Shown in pieces: positions 1 to 9,270 of a DNA stretch of 64,000 nucleotides (its first letter is position 1; every line of letters starts with the position of its first letter). Both the position numbers and the translations under genes were made by a program. The stretch spans positions 310,001-374,000 of the forward strand of contig JAKPDK010000152.1 of NCBI GenBank assembly GCA_029552745.1, read 5' to 3'. The notes under the pieces are model-generated. The model searched no databases, was not told the origin of the DNA, and was given only the letters and a program-made list of their open reading frames with translations. Source of the DNA: Candidatus Hydrogenedentota bacterium. GTDB lineage: Bacteria > Hydrogenedentota > Hydrogenedentia > Hydrogenedentales > SLHB01.

Positions 1-80
1 AGGGAACAGTCACCCTCCGGTTTTCCGGAAAAAGCCGCTACGCTTACGCCCTGATCTTCCAAAAAACTGAACCGAAGCAT
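1..80 (-). CDS. Possible N-terminus of a gene running off the left edge
   Basis: An ATG at 78-80 (minus strand) opens a frame that stays open to the edge of the window, giving about 26 residues that begin MLRFSFLEDQG. It follows hslU by 17 bases on the same strand, so it could be the next gene of the operon. The start resembles the beginning of PgeF/YfiH (laccase-domain) proteins only loosely, and no good ribosome binding site is visible. It does not look like the start of HslV. Confidence 0.3.
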   Translation of the reverse strand, partial: MLRFSFLEDQGVSVAAFSGKPEGDCS

Positions 81-97
81 TCTGAGAAGAATCTTCG

Positions 98-1486
98 CTA
101 AAGGATGTACCTACCGATGTCTTGTTTTTCCAGAATGCCGCTGAGCTTTTCGCGAACATGTTGAGCATCAATCTGGACATTTTTAGGACAGTCGGGGGCT
201 TTATACAAGTACTCCTCTAGAAGACACTCCATAATGGTGTGAAGTCGCCGGGCCCCAATGTTTTCGGATTGTTCGTTGACCTGCTGACAGATACGAGCAA
301 TTTCCTTAATCGCATCTTCTGTAAAGGTAATTTCCACCCCTTCCGTTGCAAGCAAAGCTTGATATTGCTTGATCAAGGAATTTTCCGGTTCGCGTAGAAT
401 CCGCACAAAGTCTTCTTCTTTCAGACTGTGAAGTTCCACTCTGATAGGAAAACGTCCCTGCAATTCGGGAATCAGGTCGGATACCTTTGTCATATGAAAA
501 GCACCTGCGGCAATAAATAAGATATGGTCTGTTTTCACGGTGCCGTATTTTGTAACCACATTGCTACCTTCTACGATGGGAAGGATGTCCCGCTGTACCC
601 CTTCTCGAGATACATCAGGACCCGATCCCCCAGTCGAACCGCGAGACGCAATCTTGTCAATTTCATCCAAAAAAATGATCCCGGACGACTCGGTCCGCGC
701 AAGGGCTTCGCGAACTACTTCATCCATATCAATCAGATTACGGAGTTCCTCTTCCTGCAAAATCTTGCGAGCCTCCGCAATACGCATCTTGCGGCGGCGG
801 GTTCTGGGAGGAATGATTTTGCCAAACATCTCTTGAAGATTGAACCCCATTTCTTCCAAACCGCTGCTAGAAAAAACCTGCATCATGGGAGTAGTCACGG
901 TTTCACGCGTTTCCACCTCGACCTCTCTGTCTTCCAATTTCCCTTCCCGCAGTTTTTTGAGCAGGATTTCCCGTGTATGCTTTTCTGCGTCCGTATCTTC
1001 TGCTTCTACCGGGGCTTCGTCTCCCGCATTCGGATCATACGGACGAAAAGCGCGTTGGTGCCGTGCTCCCTGAGGCGGTAACAAAAGGTCAAGCAAACGC
1101 CGTTCTGCGAGTTCGTGGGCACGAGGTTCGAGTTCCCTTTCTTTTTCCGCCTTCACCATATGAACAGCAGTCTCGACCAACTCGCGCACCATCGACTCGC
1201 AGTCCCTGCCCACATAACCGACCTCAGTAAACTTCGACGCTTCCACTTTAATAAACGGTGCATCCGCCAAACGAGATAACCTGCGGGCGATTTCGGTTTT
1301 TCCAACCCCCGTGGGCCCTATCATGATGATATTTTTGGGCGCCACTTCATCACGTATTTCCTCGGGAAGACGCTGTCTACGCCAACGATTCCGCAAAGCG
1401 ATTGCCACCTTACGTTTCGCCTCTTCCTGGCCAATAATGTATTTGTCAAGTTCCGCAACGATTTCGCGTGGTGTTATGTCTTTCAT
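98..1486 (-). CDS. hslU: HslU, ATPase subunit of the HslVU protease
   Basis: HslU is the AAA+ unfoldase that feeds substrates to the HslV peptidase in the cytoplasm. The 462-residue protein has the usual length. Walker A GPTGVGKT is at residues 57-64, the pore loop GYVG at 90-93, the variable I-domain at about 110-235, and Walker B IIFLDE at 270-275. The C-terminus ends GRYIL, the type of tail that inserts into HslV to activate it. It lies 26 bases after rpiB on the same strand. HslV, normally directly upstream, is not in this window, so the peptidase must be encoded elsewhere. Confidence 0.97.
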   Translation of the reverse strand: MKDITPREIVAELDKYIIGQEEAKRKVAIALRNRWRRQRLPEEIRDEVAPKNIIMIGPTGVGKTEIARRLSRLADAPFIKVEASKFTEVGYVGRDCESMVRELVETAVHMVKAEKERELEPRAHELAERRLLDLLLPPQGARHQRAFRPYDPNAGDEAPVEAEDTDAEKHTREILLKKLREGKLEDREVEVETRETVTTPMMQVFSSSGLEEMGFNLQEMFGKIIPPRTRRRKMRIAEARKILQEEELRNLIDMDEVVREALARTESSGIIFLDEIDKIASRGSTGGSGPDVSREGVQRDILPIVEGSNVVTKYGTVKTDHILFIAAGAFHMTKVSDLIPELQGRFPIRVELHSLKEEDFVRILREPENSLIKQYQALLATEGVEITFTEDAIKEIARICQQVNEQSENIGARRLHTIMECLLEEYLYKAPDCPKNVQIDAQHVREKLSGILEKQDIGRYIL

Positions 1487-1512
1487 GGCTACCCTTTGCT
1501 GGAGAAAACACG

Positions 1513-1956
1513 CTACCCCAATTTTTTGATTCGACGAATGTGACGCTCACCCTCACTAAAAGATGTACTTAGCCAAACATCTAAAATCTCGAGACATTCT
1601 TCTAGAGTCAGAAGCCGCCGACCAAGACAAAGCACATTAGCATCGTTGTGTTCCCGGGAAAGGCGGGCCGCCTCCGGCATTGTGCAAGGTGCCGCTCGAA
1701 TACCTTTGTGTCGGTTAGCTGCAATGCCCACTCCTATCCCCGTGCCGCATATTAGAACCCCGCGGTCGGCTTGACCTGTCAACAGTGCCTGGCACACTTT
1801 TTCTGCATAATCCGGATAATCTACCGAATCAGGTCCATCCGTTCCGCAGTCGATAACTTCGTGTCCTAAACGCTCCAGGTGAGCTATGACCGAAGGTTTG
1901 TAAAGTGGGGGAGGGGGCTCAAAACCAGCATGATCACTTCCTACCGCTATTCGCAT
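1513..1956 (-). CDS. rpiB: Ribose-5-phosphate isomerase B
   Basis: Interconverts ribose-5-phosphate and ribulose-5-phosphate in the pentose phosphate pathway (RpiB/LacAB family). Seen: SDHAGFE near the N-terminus, the catalytic-cysteine loop [14 protein letters not shown] at about 69-82, and the [13 protein letters not shown] segment carrying the active-site histidine. Length (147) is normal. Odd: where most relatives read DHAGFEL-K, this one reads [13 protein letters not shown], four prolines encoded by a C-rich tract at about 1903-1919, with a few extra residues before the first helix. This may be a real variation or a local indel pair. It sits between tsaC and hslU. Confidence 0.93.
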   Translation of the reverse strand: MRIAVGSDHAGFEPPPPLYKPSVIAHLERLGHEVIDCGTDGPDSVDYPDYAEKVCQALLTGQADRGVLICGTGIGVGIAANRHKGIRAAPCTMPEAARLSREHNDANVLCLGRRLLTLEECLEILDVWLSTSFSEGERHIRRIKKLG

Positions 1957-2033
1957 GTTCGCCTCCTGAATTCATATGTAACCCTGCATTTATCGAATAA
2001 GGATTTGGCCTAATAACCTGGCATTGCTATAAC

Positions 2034-2642
2034 CTACCCGATTCCTAGGCAATCAAATATATCTTCTTTGGGAATGACGCCCTCTCGAATGACCTGCCCC
2101 GTGTCCGGGTCGAAAATGGTCGAAGGTGGGGAATTTGGCAATTGCCCCGCATCGACACCTAGATCCACGGACAAGTGACTCACTTGGTTCAGTCGTACTG
2201 CTGGCGGTTCCCCGCTACGGTTGGCTGACGTGGACGTTATCGGGCCACCGAAGCACTCACAAAGCGCACGTGCAATATCGCTGCTCGGACATCTTACGCA
2301 AATCTTTTGCATTCCGGCAGTCAACATTTCCGGAAGCTTAGGATGACGGGGCAGCAATAGACTCAAGGGTCCAGGCCAGAAACGTTCAATACACCGCTCC
2401 GCGCGTTCCGAAATATCAACACAGATCTTTTCCAACTCGGTCTTGTCATAAACGATCACCAGAACGGGGTTGTTTTCAGGGCGTCCTTTGACCATCCAGA
2501 GTTTTTTCAAGGCGGAAATCGAAAAAGGGTCTACACCAAGCCCATACACAGTCTCCGTAGGGTACGCTACTACGCCGCCGCCTCGTAAAACAAGAGCCGC
2601 TTCCGCAATACCTTCTTTCGTCGCTGGAACAATTTTCATCAC
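2034..2642 (-). CDS. tsaC: Threonylcarbamoyl-AMP synthase (TsaC/Sua5/YwlC family)
   Basis: Makes threonylcarbamoyl-AMP from threonine, bicarbonate and ATP, the first step of t6A modification of ANN-decoding tRNAs. The 202-residue protein is a single YrdC domain. It shows PTETVYGLG near residue 27, KGRPENNPV near 52, and TSANRSGEP near 138, all family hallmarks. It lacks the C-terminal Sua5 domain, so it is the short TsaC/YwlC type. Its start overlaps the end of rdgB by 4 bases, implying translational coupling. The window also encodes TcdA (43.5 kb), which cyclises t6A. Confidence 0.95.
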   Translation of the reverse strand: MMKIVPATKEGIAEAALVLRGGGVVAYPTETVYGLGVDPFSISALKKLWMVKGRPENNPVLVIVYDKTELEKICVDISERAERCIERFWPGPLSLLLPRHPKLPEMLTAGMQKICVRCPSSDIARALCECFGGPITSTSANRSGEPPAVRLNQVSHLSVDLGVDAGQLPNSPPSTIFDPDTGQVIREGVIPKEDIFDCLGIG

Positions 2643-3235
2643 AGAGAACGTAAATAATCTCTAAGTTTGTGAAACGCCCGAGCCCGGTGGCTAATTGCCT
2701 TTTTTATTTCGGGGTCTAGCTCTCCAAAAGTCAGATTGTATCCCTCTGGGATAAACAGTGGATCATAGCCGAACCCGTGGTTGCCACGACAGCGGTCTGC
2801 AATTCTCCCTTCAACGGTACCTGTCTCTGCATGTATACGCCCATCGGGAAAACAAATCATAGCGCAACATACAAATCGCGCCCGACGGTCGTTTTCGGCG
2901 ACTCCACGCAGCTGCTCCAACAACTTTTCATTGTTACGCTCTGAAGAAGACGGCACACCAGCATATCGGGCTGAGTGCACCCCGGGAGCCCCATTCAGCG
3001 CCTCCACTTCAAGGCCGGAATCATCGCATACACAAGGCAATTTGAGCTCATGACAATAGTACAAGGCTTTCTTAAGAGCATTCTCGAAAAACGTTTTCCC
3101 ATCCTCCTCGGGTTCTGGAAGAGGCGGATAATCATTCAGACAACGAAAAACAAACGGGGCATCATCGCGAAGTAGTCCTTCTATCTCGCGAAACTTATCA
3201 CTGTTTGTTGTAGCGATGACAATCACATCACTCAT
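2639..3235 (-). CDS. rdgB: XTP/dITP diphosphatase (HAM1/RdgB)
   Basis: Hydrolyses non-canonical purine nucleoside triphosphates (dITP, XTP) to monophosphates, protecting DNA and RNA from deaminated bases. Family motifs are visible: [12 protein letters not shown] at the N-terminus, [11 protein letters not shown] near residue 70 with the catalytic aspartates, [18 protein letters not shown] near 155, and the C-terminal SHRARA. Length 198 is standard. It overlaps rph by 8 bases and tsaC by 4. The rph-rdgB pairing is common in bacteria and supports both calls. Confidence 0.96.
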   Translation of the reverse strand: MSDVIVIATTNSDKFREIEGLLRDDAPFVFRCLNDYPPLPEPEEDGKTFFENALKKALYYCHELKLPCVCDDSGLEVEALNGAPGVHSARYAGVPSSSERNNEKLLEQLRGVAENDRRARFVCCAMICFPDGRIHAETGTVEGRIADRCRGNHGFGYDPLFIPEGYNLTFGELDPEIKKAISHRARAFHKLRDYLRSL

Positions 3236-3938
3236 GGGTCAATACGCTTCGCTGAATATCGAACAGCTTTGCAATACCTTTTTCACCGAGGTCGAGCATA
3301 CGCTGAAGCATTTCTCGAGAAAAAGCATCGCCTTCGGCGGTACATTGAACTTCAATAAACATCCCGTCACTGCGCATGACGAGGTTCATATCCACGTCCG
3401 CAACAACGTCTTCCTCGTAACATAGATCGAGACGTATTTCACCTTGCACAACGCCGACACTGACAGCAGCACATTGTCCCAACAAAGGCTCACGGCCAAT
3501 TACCCCAGACCGAACCAAACGAGACATAGCGTCTTTCAAAGCTACGTAAGAACCGGTTATCGCAGCTGTGCGAGTGCTTCCATCAGCTTGCAAAACGTCG
3601 CAATCTATGATGATTTGTCTTTCTCCCAATAATTCCAGATCAACAACAGCTCGAAGTGACCGCCCTATGAGACGGCTGATTTCCAATGCACGTCCTTTTT
3701 TGACGGAATCTCTTTGAATCCGTTCCCCGGCAGAACGAGGCAGCATGGCATATTCCGCGGTCACCCAACCTGTTCCCGAATCCTTCAAGAAGGGGGGAAC
3801 GTGTTCATCAACCGTGGCTGTACAGAGCACACGCGTGTCACCCAGACTGATAAGAGCGGAACCCTCGGCATACTTAGCTACACCACGCTCGATATGAACG
3901 GGGCGCATCTCCTCATTGGATCGATGATCAGGGCGCAT
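3228..3938 (-). CDS. rph: Ribonuclease PH
   Basis: Phosphorolytic 3'-5' exoribonuclease that trims tRNA precursors; acts as a hexamer in the cytoplasm. The 236-residue protein covers the whole RNase PH domain, with [20 protein letters not shown] at the N-terminus, [11 protein letters not shown] and the [10 protein letters not shown] segment whose arginines bind RNA and phosphate, and the D-x3-D acidic segment near DVDMNLVM. It starts 3 bases after the stop of ctpA and overlaps rdgB, so ctpA-rph-rdgB-tsaC is very likely one transcript. Confidence 0.96.
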   Translation of the reverse strand: MRPDHRSNEEMRPVHIERGVAKYAEGSALISLGDTRVLCTATVDEHVPPFLKDSGTGWVTAEYAMLPRSAGERIQRDSVKKGRALEISRLIGRSLRAVVDLELLGERQIIIDCDVLQADGSTRTAAITGSYVALKDAMSRLVRSGVIGREPLLGQCAAVSVGVVQGEIRLDLCYEEDVVADVDMNLVMRSDGMFIEVQCTAEGDAFSREMLQRMLDLGEKGIAKLFDIQRSVLTHE

Positions 3939-3941
3939 AGC

Positions 3942-5372
3942 CTACTCCGTGGATTCAGCACCAGGCGCCGCAGTAGCGACTTGATCGGATGTTGCGCCAG
4001 CTTCTTTTTGCGTTTCTCGCACATCCTTGTGATATTTTGCCACTAACTTGCTGAAAACAGGCTCCTCTTGAAGAATCTCAACTGCACGTTTAAGTTGAAT
4101 GTCTTCCACCGTCTCAGCAGTTACCTCGTTGCCTGTTACACTTCCATGATTCTGCTCATTTTTCTTAGTGGGGTCATTCTCAATGGAACGAATCATTTGC
4201 TCTATTAGCCGAACAGACTCCTCCTTCGTCATGGGAACTTCAACATCCGGCAAAATACCCTGCTTATCAATTGTCACGCCCGCTGGCGTGTAATACAGCG
4301 CCGTTGTGAGCCGTATGGCACTTCCCTCAGGACTGCGCAACGGAATTATAGTTTGGACGCTGCCCTTCCCGTAGGTCTTTGTACCGACAACGATAGCTCT
4401 TGCCCAATATTCCAGAGCCCCCGTGACAATTTCGGCGGAACTTGCAGTGTACTCATTCACCAACAATACCACTGGAAAAGACTCGGGCAAAATAGGCTGC
4501 CGCTGGGTTTTCAGACGAATGCTCTCTGTTAGAGAGCCATCGGCTGTATTTCTGCCTTTTGTATATGTCACAAGAGACCCCTTCGGCAATAACAATTCTG
4601 CAACGTCTCGAGCTGCGTTGAATAAGCCACCGACATTCCACCGCAGGTCCAAAATAAGTGACTTCATCCCCTGATCTTTCAATAGATTTATTTTCTGCGT
4701 AATTTCCTCCGCTGTCGTCTTCTTAAAATCGGTAACGCGGATATAACCGATACCTCCGCTCAAAACCCGAGCTTCGGCGATACTCTCTAGCGGAATCTTA
4801 CCCCGTTCCACTTCGACATCGAACTCTTCGCCCTGCTGACGTTCTCCGTTTAACTCTCTATAAATGGTCAACCGAACCTTGGTTCCACTCGGACCGCGAA
4901 TCAAGTCACGGGCTTCGTCAAGCGACATACCTTTTGTCAAAACATCGTTTATTTTTACGATAACATCTCCGGCATGAAGACCGGCTTTCGCTGCCGGAGA
5001 CCCCATAATCGGCTGGAAAATGGCAACGTTCCCGTCCTTATTCAGGTGAATACTGACGCCAATTCCCTCGAATTCCCCTTCCGTGTCTTCGGTCATCTGT
5101 TCCAGCGCCTTCTTTGGAATGTAGGAACTATGTTCGTCCAAGGAGTTCATCATCCCTTTGATGGCGCCTTCGACAATTTTGTCGGGTTCTGGCTCTCGAA
5201 CATAGCTTCGCAAGATCTCGTCCAAAACCTCCGCCATAGGCCTGACCTGCTCATAAATATCCGTCTCCCGTCCCTGAGCAAAAATGCGTGCGATGTAACC
5301 ATTGCTCAGAACTAGTAAGGATATGAGCAAAAACAAAAACAACGACCGAAATTGGGAACGATAGTCCTTCAT
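3942..5372 (-). CDS. ctpA: C-terminal processing peptidase (S41 family, PDZ protease)
   Basis: Periplasmic serine protease that trims or degrades envelope proteins from their C-termini. Residues 1-33 form a hydrophobic signal/anchor ending near FAQG. A PDZ domain lies at about 95-190 (GIGVSIHL, GLHAGDVIVKINDV). The S41 core follows, with catalytic serine about 312 in SSAEIV and general-base lysine about 336 in TYGKGSVQ. The usual LDLRNNPGG segment reads LDLRWNVGG. The C-terminal 70 residues are low-complexity and charged. It is the first gene of the minus-strand housekeeping run. Confidence 0.95.
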   Translation of the reverse strand: MKDYRSQFRSLFLFLLISLLVLSNGYIARIFAQGRETDIYEQVRPMAEVLDEILRSYVREPEPDKIVEGAIKGMMNSLDEHSSYIPKKALEQMTEDTEGEFEGIGVSIHLNKDGNVAIFQPIMGSPAAKAGLHAGDVIVKINDVLTKGMSLDEARDLIRGPSGTKVRLTIYRELNGERQQGEEFDVEVERGKIPLESIAEARVLSGGIGYIRVTDFKKTTAEEITQKINLLKDQGMKSLILDLRWNVGGLFNAARDVAELLLPKGSLVTYTKGRNTADGSLTESIRLKTQRQPILPESFPVVLLVNEYTASSAEIVTGALEYWARAIVVGTKTYGKGSVQTIIPLRSPEGSAIRLTTALYYTPAGVTIDKQGILPDVEVPMTKEESVRLIEQMIRSIENDPTKKNEQNHGSVTGNEVTAETVEDIQLKRAVEILQEEPVFSKLVAKYHKDVRETQKEAGATSDQVATAAPGAESTE

Positions 5373-5620
5373 GTAAACCTCCGGAGACTAAATTTTCCGA
5401 TTACAGTACCAATCTCAGCAAACGGGGTACGGCGAAGTTGAAATCAACCCGCATTCTTTCTGAATTAAGAATGTGTTTTGAAAAACCAGCGACCCGTTTC
5501 GCATTCTTAAAGCATCATGTTAACAAAAAAAATAGATCTTAGGGAAATTCTCTGCAGGGGATCCATCTTTTATTCTTTGACTCGAAGTCGGACATTCTCG
5601 TGGAAAAAAGTCTAGAAAAC

Positions 5621-5650
5621 AAAAAGGCGGTCCTCCATGGACCGCCTCTG
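5621..5650 (-). terminator. Intrinsic terminator after the pseudopilin gene
   Basis: A perfect 8-bp inverted repeat (GGCGGTCC at 5626-5633 and GGACCGCC at 5639-5646) with a 5-base loop is followed, on the minus strand, by a run of five T. It lies 19 bases after the pseudopilin stop codon, so it should end that transcript ahead of ctpA. Confidence 0.85.
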
Positions 5651-5664
5651 ACGACTAAATTACA

Positions 5665-6609
5665 TCACGGATGGTGATGGTGTTCGTGGGTCGCTTCGTG
5701 GATGATTAATCCTCCACGATTGATAGGGAATTTCCCGCCATACAACCCGTTATAGCGGACAAACTCCACATGCCCATCCATGTACAACACGTTAGAGCCT
5801 CCGGGAACGTGGTTGAAGTGAGGCGGACCATCTTCTGCCTCTCCAATAGCGTCCCACATGATCGGCAACGTAGACTGTGCCGTGGATGCACCTGCAGGGT
5901 TATTGATGTCCGTTATGAAGAAGCGCTCAATACCCTCTTTCAGACGCGGGGCATTCGCTCTACCTCCAATAGTCACCGGAACGTTTGAATCGTTTCGAAA
6001 CGTCCAGTCGTTGTTCACCGTGTTTGCCGCAATAGCATAACCCGCAGGTCCTCCGAGGTCTTTTGCCTGGTCCAACACATGTACCATCCCTTCCACGGCT
6101 GCTTCAAAAGCGTCATAGGCTGCTTCGTTAACAAACATGGACTGCACCAGCCCCCAGCCGAGGTAGATGTAAGGATGGTCGAACACCTCACAAGGTTCCA
6201 CCTTGCCGTTGTTCGTGAAGCCAGGCACATTCTCCCACTGACTGGATTCCGTTTGACCTTTGTCCCACATGTCTATCGCGGTAGACGCAGATGGATTGCT
6301 CGGACAGATCAATACGTTCCAGTCGGTCAAGTATTCTGGGTAAATGCTATCTGGGTTACAAATGGCTGTGAATATCGTCGTTTCTCCAGCGCAATTCGTA
6401 AACTTCATCATGGGAAACCGGTCACGGTTTTCGCTGGAATACATCTTAAACACGAGCCCCATTTGTTTCAGATTGTTCTGACAGCTTGCGCGGCGTGCCG
6501 CTTCACGGGCACGGGCGAGCGCGGGCAGAAGAATTGCCGCCAAGATCGCGATAATGGCGATCACCACAAGCAGTTCTATTAGCGTAAATCCTTTTTTCAA
6601 AGATCTCAT
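5665..6609 (-). CDS. Type IV pilin-like (pseudopilin) protein with H-x9-DG motif
   Basis: Exported protein of the type II secretion/type IV pilus pseudopilin class. The N-terminus [10 protein letters not shown] is a class III prepilin signal, cleaved by PilD after the glycine, with glutamate +5 and a 20-residue hydrophobic helix to about residue 30. Near the C-terminus [17 protein letters not shown] carries the H-x9-DG motif that defines large paralogous families in Planctomycetes, Lentisphaerae and relatives. It ends with a histidine-rich tail ([11 protein letters not shown]), which is unusual and could bind metal. It is a single-gene unit with its own terminator. Its secretion partners are not in the window. 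Confidence 0.9.
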   Translation of the reverse strand: MRSLKKGFTLIELLVVIAIIAILAAILLPALARAREAARRASCQNNLKQMGLVFKMYSSENRDRFPMMKFTNCAGETTIFTAICNPDSIYPEYLTDWNVLICPSNPSASTAIDMWDKGQTESSQWENVPGFTNNGKVEPCEVFDHPYIYLGWGLVQSMFVNEAAYDAFEAAVEGMVHVLDQAKDLGGPAGYAIAANTVNNDWTFRNDSNVPVTIGGRANAPRLKEGIERFFITDINNPAGASTAQSTLPIMWDAIGEAEDGPPHFNHVPGGSNVLYMDGHVEFVRYNGLYGGKFPINRGGLIIHEATHEHHHHP

Positions 6610-6780
6610 TTCATCATTCTCCTTCTAGCCGAATGCAGTACCGGCATTTTGATCCTCATGAGTTGTTAGGGGTTTAGTAAATCAGTCGTGAAATTTCGGT
6701 AGCCTTTTGAAGATCATTTGAAGTAACGGAGAAAAACAAGACCAAATCAGGCGCCGTTTTACTCGCGCACATCCAAAGAG

Positions 6781-7119
6781 TTAAGAGAGGTATGACAAAC
6801 AAGGAAGCGGGGGACCCCGATGGGATTCAGGTAATCTTATTTGGCGAGAAAAGAGAGGGGCACATTCTAAGATATGTTGATGCAGTTCCCCAAACTTGGG
6901 AACAACAGCAACCAACAAAACAAACCACAACGAAGAGGCGAAAAGTAAAACACACAAGCCGCACTCATCTTGATGATGTGGGGTGAGGGAAAGAAGTAAG
7001 CCTACTTCATGGCCTGCGGCTACGATATAAAGTGCGAAGACAGCCCAAGTAACCCAGCGGACAAAAACGTCTCGCCGCATTAGCACTCGTCTGGGTATAT
7101 TCCACGCGCACATTCTCAT
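6781..7119 (-). CDS. Small membrane protein, function unknown
   Basis: Not recognised. The frame encodes 112 residues with two likely membrane segments (about 24-45 and 58-77). They are separated by a short loop HHQDECGLC that has two histidines and a Cys-x2-Cys pair, compatible with metal binding. The arrangement vaguely recalls small DUF2946-type membrane proteins, but that is a guess. No convincing ribosome binding site precedes either the first ATG or the internal ATG near 7077. It lies 70 bases after pepF on the same strand and may be co-transcribed. Confidence 0.5.
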   Translation of the reverse strand: MRMCAWNIPRRVLMRRDVFVRWVTWAVFALYIVAAGHEVGLLLSLTPHHQDECGLCVLLFASSLWFVLLVAVVPKFGELHQHILECAPLFSRQIRLPESHRGPPLPCLSYLS

Positions 7120-7189
7120 GGCGATTAGGCACTCATTATGTGTATTACCTTATCATACCAAGTTGTAAAACGCAAGGAGAAAAACAGAA

Positions 7190-9001
7190 TCAGTTCTTGA
7201 GCAGGGCATCCAGCTGATTAACTCGTTGCTCAAGATGGCGCATGGCGGCGTAAATAGGTTCAGGTTTTTCCATATCGACACCAGCATCCCGCAACAATTC
7301 CAAAGGATACTTAGACCCACCGGCTTTCAGTAAGCGCAAATATACGTCGCGTTCTTTTTTCCCGCCAGACAGGACCTTTTCCGCCAAAGCAATCGCAGCG
7401 GACAATCCCGTGGCATATTTATAAACATAAAACGCATGGTAAAAATGAGGAATCCGCAATCCTTCCAAAGTCAAAGGCGGATCAATCACAAAAGTCTTAC
7501 CAAAATAGACTTGAAGAAGATTGCGATACTGTTCTCGTAGCGATTCCAATGTCAGAGGTTCGCCGGCCTCTGCCATTTCGTGGATGATCTTTTCGAACTC
7601 TGCAAACATGGTTTGTCGGACAAGCGTTCCACGGATTTCATCAATCTCCCGATTAATAAGAAACGCTTTCATTTGCGGATCGTCTGTCTGTGCTAACAAA
7701 AACTGTGTCAGCAGTTGCTCGTTGAATGTGGAGGCAACCTCCGCGACAAAAATCTCGTATTGGTAATATTGGAAAGGCTGGTTTCTAGCGCTATAGTACG
7801 TGTGCATGGAATGCCCCGCCTCGTGGGCTAAGGTGAATACACTGTCTATTGTATCATCGCGGTAGTTCATCAGGATGTAAGGAGGCCCGTAATATCCCCC
7901 AGCAGAAAAAGCGCCGCTGCGCTTACCCAAGTTCTCATAACGATCAACCCAGCGATCTAGCAGACCGTTCTTTAGCGTATCACAATACTCCTTGCCAAGA
8001 GGTTGCAGTGCCTCACAAATCAGCGACACGGCCTTCTCATAAGGTATGTCAATAGCCTTTGGTATTGCTAAGGGAACATACGTATCGTAAGCATGGAGCT
8101 CCGTAAGCCTCAGACATCTCCTGCGAACATCTAGATACCGGTAAACCGTTGGCAAAGATTCACGCACCGCAGCGATCAAGTTTTCATAAACCGATACAGG
8201 CACATTATCCGGAAACAGAGCCGCTTCTAACGAAGACGAGTATCTTCGAGCTCGCGCATAATATACGTCTTGCAGTACAGAAGCCTGCAGCGTTGCCGCC
8301 AGTGTATTGGCATGGGCTTCATATTGGGCATAATACTTCTGAAACGCTTCTTTCCGAACTCTTCTGTCCGGAGACTCCAGCAGACTTCGGAAGCTTGCAT
8401 GCGTCAGCGAAACACGGCGGCCGTGATGATCGATCACCTCGCCGAACTTCATATCTCCATCATTCAATTGTCCAAAAATCCGCGACATGGCGCCGGACAC
8501 TTCCCCTTGCATGGCAAGAAGCAACTCTTCCTTCGCCGACAAAATATGCGGTCTAAACCTCAAGATTTTTTCTAACATAAAACGAAATTCACGTAGCGCG
8601 GGCGATTCTAGAAAAACTTTCATGCGTTTGCGAGGTATGGCTTGGATTTCTGGGCAAATGAAACTCGAAGCCTCTTCCGCTCGAGTGGCGACGCGCGTAT
8701 ATTCTGCTATCATGCCTTGGTAGGTACTGTTCGTGAGATCCTCTGCAGATTTTAAGAAGGCATACGAACCGATTCTCTCTGCGGTTTTTTCAAAAGCAAC
8801 TTTATACTGGCAACAAGCCTTCAGCACACTGGGAGAAGTGCTAAGTTTTCCGCGAAACTTGTTAAACCCTTCAATTTGTCTTTCTAGTTTCTTCAAAGCA
8901 TGTCGCCATGCTTCGTCACTCTTAAAAAGAGGGGTCAAATCCCACGTATCACGAATAGCCACTTTCGAACGAGGTAATAGCTCTTGTTTTCTTTTTTTCA
9001 T
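7190..9001 (-). CDS. pepF: Oligoendopeptidase F (M3 family)
   Basis: Cytoplasmic zinc metallopeptidase that cuts short peptides, used in peptide recycling. The M3 zinc motif HEAGH lies in TLAHEAGHSMHTYY at about residue 400. The third ligand follows in FVAEVASTFNE, and the C-terminal FYVYKYATGLSAA block is typical of PepF. I place the start at 9001 (MKKRKQE), which has GAAAGGG 11 bases upstream. A start 16 codons earlier is possible but would add a cysteine/proline-rich leader without a ribosome site. Length about 603 is typical for the family. Confidence 0.95.
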   Translation of the reverse strand: MKKRKQELLPRSKVAIRDTWDLTPLFKSDEAWRHALKKLERQIEGFNKFRGKLSTSPSVLKACCQYKVAFEKTAERIGSYAFLKSAEDLTNSTYQGMIAEYTRVATRAEEASSFICPEIQAIPRKRMKVFLESPALREFRFMLEKILRFRPHILSAKEELLLAMQGEVSGAMSRIFGQLNDGDMKFGEVIDHHGRRVSLTHASFRSLLESPDRRVRKEAFQKYYAQYEAHANTLAATLQASVLQDVYYARARRYSSSLEAALFPDNVPVSVYENLIAAVRESLPTVYRYLDVRRRCLRLTELHAYDTYVPLAIPKAIDIPYEKAVSLICEALQPLGKEYCDTLKNGLLDRWVDRYENLGKRSGAFSAGGYYGPPYILMNYRDDTIDSVFTLAHEAGHSMHTYYSARNQPFQYYQYEIFVAEVASTFNEQLLTQFLLAQTDDPQMKAFLINREIDEIRGTLVRQTMFAEFEKIIHEMAEAGEPLTLESLREQYRNLLQVYFGKTFVIDPPLTLEGLRIPHFYHAFYVYKYATGLSAAIALAEKVLSGGKKERDVYLRLLKAGGSKYPLELLRDAGVDMEKPEPIYAAMRHLEQRVNQLDALLKN

Positions 9002-9057
9002 CGAAAAGTCCCTTTCGCTTGGACAACAAAGTGGATGAAGTATAGGCAATCGCCTGC

Positions 9058-9101
9058 TTCCCTATCCAGTTGCTTTGACCTGTTCAGTCTGACCTATTCA
9101 G
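9058..9101. repeat. Two near-identical 12-bp direct repeats, with a third weaker copy
   Basis: TGACCTGTTCAG (9076-9087) and TGACCTATTCAG (9090-9101) differ at one base. A weaker copy (9 of 12) lies at 9058-9069. They sit in the divergent spacer between pepF (minus) and the mannosidase gene (plus), close to a TATACT hexamer at 9117-9122. They could be an operator; nothing else supports this. Confidence 0.4.
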
Positions 9102-9270
9102 AGAGGTTTGCTGTTACTATACTGTTAAGTTTGAGGCACCTACGCCAAAAAACGATCTTGCCGATATGTGCAAAGGTTTAAACTGGCCTAATTGAACCCT
9201 CGGGCTGGAAAGAGTAATCTTATTAGCCAAATCGTTGAGATTTTGACTCATAAGAAAGAGAGGCAGACAG

